From the NCBI GenBank assembly GCA_007118235.1, contig SKRY01000295.1, forward strand, positions 1-11,053: DNA of 11,053 bases. The letters are read 5' to 3'. Below the pieces are notes generated by a model. The model was not told where the DNA came from, did no database searches, and worked only from the letters and a program-made list of their open reading frames with translations. This DNA comes from Candidatus Hydrogenedentota bacterium (GTDB lineage Bacteria; Hydrogenedentota; Hydrogenedentia; Hydrogenedentales; SLHB01). Shown here in pieces: positions 5,806 to 11,053 of this stretch (positions within the stretch are counted from its first letter, which is position 1; every line of letters begins with the position of its first letter). The position numbers and the translations under genes were made by a program.

Positions 5806-7245
5806 ATGACTGTTACCACGGAGCAACCCCTGGATTACAAAGTGGCGGATCTCAGTCTGGCCGATTGGGGCCGGTTGGAGATCAACATTGCCGAGAAAGA
5901 AATGCCCGGGCTTGTCGCCACGCGTGAACGTTACGCCAAGGATAAGCCGCTGAAGGGCGCCCGCATCTCGGGCTCGCTGCACATGACGATTCAGACCGCC
6001 GTGCTGATCGAGACGCTGGTGGCTCTGGGCGCGGATGTGCGCTGGGCGAGCTGCAACATCTACTCGACTCAAGACCACGCGGCCGCGGCCATCGCCAAGA
6101 CGGGCGTACCGGTTTTCGCGTGGAAAGGCGAGACCCTCGAGGAGTACTGGTGGTGCATCGACCAGGCGCTCCATTTCCCCGGCGGCAAGGGGCCGAACCT
6201 GATCGTGGACGATGGCGGTGATGCCACGTTGATGATCCACCGGGGGTATGAGTTCGAGGAAGCGTACAACAAGAACGGGAAACTCCCCGAGATTAGCAAG
6301 GAGCACAAGGAAGTCGAGATCGTCGACACGCTGCTTCACCAGATCCACAAGGATTCGCCGGATCGCTGGCATAAGGTGGTGGAAGAGCTGGTTGGCCTAT
6401 CCGAGGAGACGACCACGGGCGTGCACCGCCTCTACCACATGATGAAGGAAGGCAAGCTGCTCACGCGGGCCATCAACGTCAACGACTCGGTGACCAAGTC
6501 CAAGTTTGACAATCTCTACGGCTGCCGGGAATCGTTGGCCGACGGCATCAAGCGAGCCACCGATGTGATGGTCGCCGGCAAGGTCACCGTGGTGTGCGGC
6601 TATGGCGACGTGGGCAAGGGGTCGGCGCAAGCGATGCGCGGCCTCGGAGCGCGGGTCTTGATCACGGAGATTGACCCGATTTGCGCGCTGCAAGCCGCCA
6701 TGGAAGGCTTTGAAGTGACCACCATGGACGCGGCCGCGCCCATTGGCGACATCTTCGTCACAGCCACCGGTTGTTTGAACGCGATCAACAAAGACCACCT
6801 CATGCAAATGAAGGACGAGGCGATTGTCTGTAACATTGGCCACTTCGACAGCGAGATCGAGATCGGGCCCCTGGAAAACGATCCCAAGGTTGAAATCGTG
6901 GAAGTGAAGCCGCAGGTCGACCTGTTCAAGTTGCCCAACGGCCGCGCGATTATCGTGCTGGCCCGCGGCCGGTTGGTGAACCTGGGCTGCGCCACGGGCC
7001 ACCCCAGTTTCGTCATGTCGAACTCCTTCTCCAATCAGACGCTCGCCCAGCTTTCGCTCTGGACCGAGACCGACAAGTACGAACCTGGCAAGGTCTACAC
7101 CCTGCCAAAGAAGCTCGACGAGGAAGTGGCGGAGCTTCACCTTGGCAAGCTTGGCGTCAAGCTGACCAAGCTCACCGATGAGCAGGCCAAGTACCTCGGC
7201 ATCCCGAAGGAAGGCCCGTTCAAGCCGGAACACTACCGTTACTAA
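5806..7245 (+). CDS. ahcY: S-adenosyl-L-homocysteine hydrolase (adenosylhomocysteinase)
   Basis: AhcY reversibly splits S-adenosylhomocysteine, the inhibitory by-product of SAM-dependent methylation, into adenosine and homocysteine in the cytoplasm, using tightly bound NAD. The 479 residues cover the whole family. The NAD-binding loop G-Y-G-D-V-G-K-G is at 265-272. Active-site residues by comparison with human AHCY (remembered) are His59, Asp136, Glu201, Lys231, Asp235 and Cys240 in the V-T-K-S-K-F-D-N-L-Y-G-C-R-E-S block. The C-N-I-G-H-F-D motif is present, and the C-terminus ends K-P-E-H-Y-R-Y, with the Lys and Tyr that reach into the partner subunit. Relative to the human enzyme there is an insertion of about 40 residues at roughly 152-191, known from many bacterial and some plant homologues. 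AGGAG (5789-5793) lies 12 bases before the ATG. The gene appears monocistronic: its own promoter with a long leader upstream, and a strong hairpin downstream. Confidence 0.97.
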   Translation: MTVTTEQPLDYKVADLSLADWGRLEINIAEKEMPGLVATRERYAKDKPLKGARISGSLHMTIQTAVLIETLVALGADVRWASCNIYSTQDHAAAAIAKTGVPVFAWKGETLEEYWWCIDQALHFPGGKGPNLIVDDGGDATLMIHRGYEFEEAYNKNGKLPEISKEHKEVEIVDTLLHQIHKDSPDRWHKVVEELVGLSEETTTGVHRLYHMMKEGKLLTRAINVNDSVTKSKFDNLYGCRESLADGIKRATDVMVAGKVTVVCGYGDVGKGSAQAMRGLGARVLITEIDPICALQAAMEGFEVTTMDAAAPIGDIFVTATGCLNAINKDHLMQMKDEAIVCNIGHFDSEIEIGPLENDPKVEIVEVKPQVDLFKLPNGRAIIVLARGRLVNLGCATGHPSFVMSNSFSNQTLAQLSLWTETDKYEPGKVYTLPKKLDEEVAELHLGKLGVKLTKLTDEQAKYLGIPKEGPFKPEHYRY

Positions 7246-7285
7246 CGCGGGATTGGACTTCGATCCAACCTGCGCGAGCAACCCC

Positions 7286-7317
7286 CTGGCCGCCTGGACA
7301 TCCGTCCGGGCGGCCAG
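7286..7317 (+). terminator. 14-bp hairpin after ahcY, probable terminator
   Basis: CTGGCCGCC (7286-7294) pairs with GGCGGCCAG (7309-7317). A T-G wobble (7295/7308) and GGAC/GTCC (7296-7299 with 7304-7307) continue the stem to the 4-base loop ATCC, giving 14 continuous pairs. It starts 40 bases after the ahcY stop. The following TTATATTG is only mildly T-rich. It very likely insulates ahcY from the defence cassette. Confidence 0.75.
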
Positions 7318-7464
7318 TTATATTGACGACGTCCGTCATGTGATAACGGCGGAATTCCAGGGGCACGCCCCGTCGGACCGCCTGCCGAGACCTAATCCTT
7401 GGGCTAGTAGCTTAGGCGGCAATCGTGTCAGTAAGGCTTGTGCTCGCGCCAAAAGGGGCCAGGA

Positions 7465-8844
7465 ATGCGGATCAACTCACTTACTCTTCAGAACTTCCGG
7501 TGCTTCGACGAAATCGAAGTGTGTTTTCACCAAGACTTGACCGTGTTCATTGCGCCGAACGGCGGGGGGAAGTCGGCGTTACTTGACGCCACGGCTGTGG
7601 CGCTTACCCCGTTCGTGGGAAAAACAGGATCAGCTAGGGGGAAGCAGTTCCACGTTCGAGATTCCCATTCGAGGCTTGTTCCTCAAAGCTTGGAACCGGG
7701 CGCGGCGAGGGTGCCCGCGCCCTTTCAACCGATCAAATTGACGGCTACTGGCGAGATAGAAGGCGAGCCCATCGAATGGGGTCGCGAGAAACGAAGTGAG
7801 AAGGGAAACACAACCCATGGCGGGGCGCGCCTCTTGTCGGATTACGCTGCTCGGGTCTTGGATCAGTTGTCCACCGATAATGCTCCCGCAACCGTGCTTC
7901 CCCTTATTGCATACTATGGCACGGGGCGTCTCTGGAACAAGGGACCGTTGGGACGGCGGGGAAAAGGCAAGTCCAGCTTACCCCGAAATATTGGCTATGA
8001 AGGCTGCTTGAGTTCTGGCTCAAGCTACGGAGCGTTTTCGTCATGGTTTGGGACCGCCTACGTGAACATGTTGTTCGGGCGAATGCAGGCTCAGGATTCA
8101 GGAGTGCGGCTTGAGGAACAGGCGCAGCTTGAGGAGTCTCTGAATAACGTCCGGAATGTGGTGAGAAGCGTGTTAGAGCCGTACGGCGCCTGCTGGCTGG
8201 ACTACCGTTCTCATACCAACGAAATCGTCATAACGGATGCAACGCGCTTGACAAGCCTGGGACTGGATCAACAAAGCGACGGTGTCCAGGCCATCATTGG
8301 TTTGGCGGGTGACATCGCGTCACGCGCGAGTCTATTGAACCCCCAATTCGGCGCCGAGGCGGCTCAACGTACGCCAGGAATTGTTCTCATTGACGAGGTT
8401 GATATGCACTTGCATCCGCGGTGGCAGCAGCAAGTACTGAACTCGCTTCGGAAAGCCTTTCCACGTGTTCAGTTCATAGTCACAACACATAGCCCTCAAG
8501 TTTTGACCACCGTTAATGCCGAAAGCATACGCATCCTAGCTCGAGATACCCAAGGACACTGGACAGCCGATTCACCTCCGGAACAAACCAAGGGTATGGA
8601 AAACGCCTACGTAATGGCGACCATAATGGGCGCCGATCCCGCACCCAATGTTGAGGAAGTTCGGATGCTTAACGATTATATCGCCCTAATCGAAGAAGGC
8701 AAGTCAGAAACTACGGAAGCGAACAGCCTTCGTGAGAAGCTGACAGAGCACTTTGGGCCCAATCACCCGTTGATGCTCGATTGCGACCGCCTCATTCGCT
8801 TTCAATCGTTTAAACGTGAACAAACCTCCACCGAGCGAGGCTGA
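7465..8844 (+). CDS. ptuA: AAA/ABC-type ATPase of a Septu-like (PtuA) defence cassette
   Basis: The 459-residue protein has a RecF/SMC-like ATPase fold signature of the COG3950 / PtuA kind. It opens M-R-I-N-S-L-T-L-Q-N-F-R-C-F. Walker A is A-P-N-G-G-G-K-S (30-37), with Ala in place of the first Gly as is usual in this family. A signature-like S-D-G-V-Q-A-I-I-G-L-A-G-D-I-A-S-R is at 271-287, Walker B V-L-I-D-E-V-D (307-313) is followed by the D-loop region M-H-L-H-P-R-W-Q-Q-Q, and the switch histidine lies in I-V-T-T-H-S-P-Q-V-L (338-347). All ATP-handling motifs look intact. I chose the ATG at 7465 because GGGG at 7455-7458 is well placed and the homologous part begins there; the frame extends upstream to 7438. 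The HNH nuclease gene starts 3 bases after the stop, so the two are co-translated. In Septu, PtuA is proposed to sense infection and control the PtuB nuclease. Base composition looks lower in GC than ahcY, suggesting acquisition. Symbol assigned by family and context. Confidence 0.8.
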   Translation: MRINSLTLQNFRCFDEIEVCFHQDLTVFIAPNGGGKSALLDATAVALTPFVGKTGSARGKQFHVRDSHSRLVPQSLEPGAARVPAPFQPIKLTATGEIEGEPIEWGREKRSEKGNTTHGGARLLSDYAARVLDQLSTDNAPATVLPLIAYYGTGRLWNKGPLGRRGKGKSSLPRNIGYEGCLSSGSSYGAFSSWFGTAYVNMLFGRMQAQDSGVRLEEQAQLEESLNNVRNVVRSVLEPYGACWLDYRSHTNEIVITDATRLTSLGLDQQSDGVQAIIGLAGDIASRASLLNPQFGAEAAQRTPGIVLIDEVDMHLHPRWQQQVLNSLRKAFPRVQFIVTTHSPQVLTTVNAESIRILARDTQGHWTADSPPEQTKGMENAYVMATIMGADPAPNVEEVRMLNDYIALIEEGKSETTEANSLREKLTEHFGPNHPLMLDCDRLIRFQSFKREQTSTERG

Positions 8845-8847
8845 GTC

Positions 8848-9468
8848 GTGCTAAAGCTAGAAAGGAGGAGAGTCGCTCCGCCAACCGCTCTTTCAAGGTA
8901 CAAACATGGCCGAGACAACTGGGAGGACGTAGCCCCTGCTGACAAACAAGAGGTTAGACAACAATTGTTGGAAATGCAGGCCTATCGATGCGCGTATTGT
9001 GAAGGATCGTTGTGTCCCTCGCATCATATTGAGCATTTTGCTCCGAGGGGCCGGTTTCCGGATCTGACATTTGACTGGACGAACTTGTTCTTGTCGTGTG
9101 ATTCACGCGACCATTGTGGCCACTATAAGGACCGAAGTGGCGCGCAACCGTATAGTCCGCAACACCTCATCAAACCTGATCAAGAAAACCCAGATCACTA
9201 CCTCCGCTTTTATTCGAGCGGGGAGATTCATTCGCGGAAGGATCTCAGTCCGGCCAAGGAAACCAAAGCCGCCGAGACGCTCCGGGTACTGCACTTGAAT
9301 TCCACGGATCTTAAGGCCAAGCGCCGAAGAACCCTGAAAATGTACAAGCAGATGTTTGAAGGCCTTGATCCGGCGGAATGGCGCGCCTACATTGAGCAGG
9401 AACTGCAAGCTGCCGCGAACACACCTTACTTCACGATAGTCCGCCACTTCCTTGAACAGCCCTCCTGA
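8848..9468 (+). CDS. ptuB: HNH endonuclease of a Septu-like (PtuB) defence cassette
   Basis: This 206-residue protein fits the 'retron system putative HNH endonuclease' family (TIGR02646 as I remember it), the same group as PtuB of Septu. Its centre holds C-A-Y-C (Cys48, Cys51), the catalytic-type H-H-I-E-H-F (59-64), D-W-T-N-L-F-L-S-C (76-84, with the Asn of the HNH motif) and D-H-C-G-H-Y-K-D (88-95). The four cysteines (48, 51, 84, 90) probably bind a structural zinc and the histidines a catalytic metal. The start is GTG at 8848, three bases after the ATPase stop, with GAGG about 8 bases upstream, so the genes are probably translationally coupled. The C-terminal half is helical and charged, with no other domain recognised. 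The nuclease is expected to cut DNA or RNA when released or activated by the ATPase during phage infection; that role is inferred from the family. No signal peptide or membrane segment is visible. Confidence 0.8.
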   Translation: MLKLERRRVAPPTALSRYKHGRDNWEDVAPADKQEVRQQLLEMQAYRCAYCEGSLCPSHHIEHFAPRGRFPDLTFDWTNLFLSCDSRDHCGHYKDRSGAQPYSPQHLIKPDQENPDHYLRFYSSGEIHSRKDLSPAKETKAAETLRVLHLNSTDLKAKRRRTLKMYKQMFEGLDPAEWRAYIEQELQAAANTPYFTIVRHFLEQPS

Positions 9469-9479
9469 TATCCTGCCGC

Positions 9480-9498
9480 TTTGGCCTTTTTCGCCAAG
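9480..9498 (+). terminator. Weak hairpin after the HNH gene
   Basis: TTTGGC (9480-9485) pairs with GCCAAG (9493-9498), one pair being T-G, around the T-rich loop CTTTTTC. It lies 11 bases after the stop. There is no T-run on the 3' side, so terminator function is doubtful. Confidence 0.3.
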
Positions 9499-9596
9499 TC
9501 AAAATACTTAAAATGGGTTTATTGTGTTGATTTGCGTGATTGTTTCTCCCCTGTGACCGGGTCCAACCTTCGGAATGTGGGCTGAAAACCCCGGTC

Positions 9597-9625
9597 TTGT
9601 TTCCCAGCCCGAGACTCTGTATAAT
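9597..9625 (+). promoter_or_regulatory. Sigma-70-type promoter of nrdD
   Basis: TTGTTT (9597-9602) and a perfect TATAAT (9620-9625) are separated by 17 bases. The start point should be near 9632. The -10 lies inside the first of two NrdR-box-like palindromes, which strongly supports both assignments. Confidence 0.75.
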
Positions 9626-9661
9626 GTGGGGTGTTGCAGGCTCCCACACAATATATTGCGC
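9614..9661 (+). promoter_or_regulatory. Tandem NrdR boxes at the nrdD promoter
   Basis: The second box, ACACAATATATTGCGC (9646-9661), fits the 16-base NrdR consensus (ACACwATATATwGTGT, from memory) except for two T-to-C changes in the last four bases. The first, ACTCTGTATAATGTGG (9614-9629), fits at about 12 of 16 positions. The spacing is 16 bases, 32 bp between equivalent positions, or three helical turns, which is the hallmark of NrdR operators. The first covers the -10 and the second lies just past the start point, so binding should repress nrdD. NrdR is an ATP-cone zinc protein that senses the ATP/dATP balance and is widespread in bacteria. Confidence 0.8.
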
Positions 9662-9869
9662 ATAGGGCAAGTGAGAACCCGCCGGGCGTCTGGGTTTGGC
9701 GCGTAACGGGCCCGGGAGCGGACGTTTCAGCGGCTATGGTTAGTGCTATCAATCGATTTGGATTGTATACTGCTGGAGCATCATGGGCTGGAGGGTCTTG
9801 CAGGAGTGTTCTTTCTTGGATTCCCTTCCGTACTTTCAGCGAGAGCCATCACACTACAGGGGAGGTCGC
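9632..9869 (+). other. Untranslated leader of nrdD
   Basis: About 238 bases separate the predicted start point from the nrdD ATG, with no convincing gene. CCGGGC (9682-9687) and GCCCGG (9710-9715) can form a 6-bp stem. A second -10-like TATACT occurs at 9766-9771 but lacks a good -35. I do not see a cobalamin-riboswitch B12-box or another riboswitch I know. Together with 9469-9596, where I see only the weak hairpin after ptuB, this makes up the 401-base gap before nrdD. Confidence 0.45.
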
Positions 9870-11053
9870 ATGCAGACGGCATTTAATTCCAGCGTTTCGG
9901 CGCTTGATCATGGGGAGGACGCGCCGGAGGTGTTCTCCGGCAACGCTTTCGCGGCTGGTCTGCTGCCAGAGAAGGTGCGCAAGCGCGATGGCTCGGAGGC
10001 GGCGTTTGACTCCTCGCGCATCGCGGCCGCCATCCAGAAGGCGGGCGCGTCCACGGGGGAGTTTGGCGAGTCCGAGACGCATCTCTTGACGCTTCAGGTG
10101 CTCAAAGTCCTGACGCATGCCTCCGATCCCTTGCCGAATATTGAGCGCATACAGAATATTATTGAACAAGTACTTATCAGCGCCAACTACTTCCAGACGG
10201 CGCGCGCCTTCATTGTTTACCGCGAGCAGCACAAGCGGCTGCGGCAAGACAGGCAAACCCTGGTTGATGTGTCCCTAGCCGTGAATGAGTACCTGGACCG
10301 GGCGGACTGGCGCGTGTCGGCCAACGCCAACCAAGGGTATTCGCTGGGCGGATTGATCCTGAACAGCGCCGGCAAGATCATCGCGAATTACTGGCTTGAC
10401 CACGTGTATCCCCCGGAAATCGGCGAGGCTCACCGCGAAGGCGCCCTTCACATCCACGACCTCGATATGTTGTCGGGCTACTGCGCGGGCTGGTCGCTGC
10501 GGACCCTGCTCGCGGAAGGCCTGAATGGCGTGCCGGGCCAAGTGGAAGCGGGGCCGCCCCGGCACATGTCCAGCGCGGTGGGCCAGATCGTGAATTTCCT
10601 GGGCACGCTGCAAAACGAGTGGGCGGGCGCCCAGGCGTTCAGCTCGTTCGACACCTATATAGCCCCGTACGTGCGCAATGACAACCTGGGCTATGCGGAA
10701 GTCCGGCAATACATTCAGGAACTCATCTACAACCTGAATGTCCCCTCGCGGTGGGGAACCCAAACGCCGTTCACCAACCTGACCTTCGATTGGGTGTGCC
10801 CCGAAGATCTGCGGGAACAGAAGCCCGTGATCGCCGGGGAGGAGATGGCCTTTACCTACGGCGAACTCCAAGAGGAGATGGACCTGATCAATCGCGCCTA
10901 CATCGAAGTGATGACCGAGGGAGACGCCAAGGGGCGCGTGTTTACGTTCCCCATTCCGACCTACAACATCACCCCCGACTTCCCATGGGAAAGCGAAAAC
11001 GCGGAACGGCTCTTCGCGATGACGGCGAAGTATGGCCTACCGTATTTCCAAAA
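9870..11053 (+). CDS. nrdD: Anaerobic (class III) ribonucleoside-triphosphate reductase, N-terminal part (runs off window)
   Basis: NrdD reduces ribonucleoside triphosphates to deoxyribonucleotides with a glycyl radical installed by the activase NrdG, and works only without oxygen. The first 394 codons are present, open to the last base. Residues about 34-125 form an ATP-cone allosteric domain, beginning V-R-K-R-D-G-S and continuing F-D-S-S-R-I-A-A-A-I. The reductase domain follows with S-A-N-A-N-Q-G-Y-S-L-G-G (150-161), Y-W-L-D-H-V-Y-P-P-E-I-G-E-A-H (174-188), G-A-L-H-I-H-D-L-D-M-L-S-G-Y-C-A-G-W-S-L (191-210) and N-V-P-S-R-W-G-T-Q-T-P-F-T-N-L-T-F-D-W (290-308), all typical of class III enzymes. 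The C-terminal zinc site and glycyl-radical loop lie outside the window, as would a neighbouring nrdG. The start is well marked by AGGGGAGG (9858-9865) four bases before the ATG. Regulation is expected through the tandem NrdR boxes upstream, with dATP feedback through the ATP cone. Confidence 0.95.
   Translation, partial: MQTAFNSSVSALDHGEDAPEVFSGNAFAAGLLPEKVRKRDGSEAAFDSSRIAAAIQKAGASTGEFGESETHLLTLQVLKVLTHASDPLPNIERIQNIIEQVLISANYFQTARAFIVYREQHKRLRQDRQTLVDVSLAVNEYLDRADWRVSANANQGYSLGGLILNSAGKIIANYWLDHVYPPEIGEAHREGALHIHDLDMLSGYCAGWSLRTLLAEGLNGVPGQVEAGPPRHMSSAVGQIVNFLGTLQNEWAGAQAFSSFDTYIAPYVRNDNLGYAEVRQYIQELIYNLNVPSRWGTQTPFTNLTFDWVCPEDLREQKPVIAGEEMAFTYGELQEEMDLINRAYIEVMTEGDAKGRVFTFPIPTYNITPDFPWESENAERLFAMTAKYGLPYFQ

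Noticed and set aside
9632..9869. Cobalamin riboswitch controlling the reductase gene
   Set aside because: No B12-box-like sequence is present, and class III reductases do not use cobalamin.
7246..9869. Complete retron (reverse transcriptase plus msr/msd RNA) around the ATPase-HNH pair
   Set aside because: No reverse transcriptase motif (Y-x-D-D) occurs in any frame near the pair, and the flanks are occupied by ahcY and nrdD.

Overview
This window looks like a chromosomal stretch of a fairly GC-rich bacterium that can live without oxygen. The main pointers are a Pta-AckA acetate/ATP module and an oxygen-sensitive class III ribonucleotide reductase (NrdD). I cannot place the organism securely. 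The AhcY with its roughly 40-residue insertion, the unusual AckA N-terminus and the loosely packed genes suggest an environmental, poorly characterised lineage, but that is a weak inference.

Layout, left to right. Positions 1-162 are the tail of an IS630-family transposase cut by the window edge. A 406-base gap follows. Then pta (569-1606) and ackA (1650-3035) form a two-gene operon converting acetyl-CoA to acetate plus ATP. AckA carries a 46-residue N-terminal extension absent from typical family members. Next is pdxH (3182-3775), for pyridoxal phosphate synthesis, convergent with a class I aspartate/aromatic aminotransferase (3830-5029, minus strand), which is itself a PLP enzyme. The 54 bases between them hold an imperfect hairpin, probably a two-way terminator. 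A 776-base intergenic region separates the divergently transcribed aminotransferase and ahcY. It contains a very good sigma-70-type promoter (5495-5523) and a leader of about 275 nt with several stems upstream of ahcY (5806-7245), the S-adenosylhomocysteine hydrolase of the methyl cycle.

After a 14-bp terminator-type hairpin comes a two-gene cassette (7465-9468): an AAA/ABC-type ATPase and, three bases later, an HNH endonuclease of the kind found in Septu and some retron systems. I read it as a Septu-like (PtuA-PtuB) anti-phage system inserted between housekeeping genes. No reverse transcriptase is present in the window.

The right end is the first 394 codons of nrdD (9870 to the edge). Upstream is a TTGTTT/TATAAT promoter with two NrdR-box-like palindromes exactly 32 bp apart, one lying over the -10. 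This is the classic arrangement for repression of ribonucleotide reductase genes by NrdR.

The most interesting items are the NrdR-controlled nrdD promoter, the long structured ahcY leader that does not match the SAH riboswitch consensus as I know it, the ATPase-HNH defence cassette, and the extended acetate kinase. I found no CRISPR array, tRNA or rRNA.
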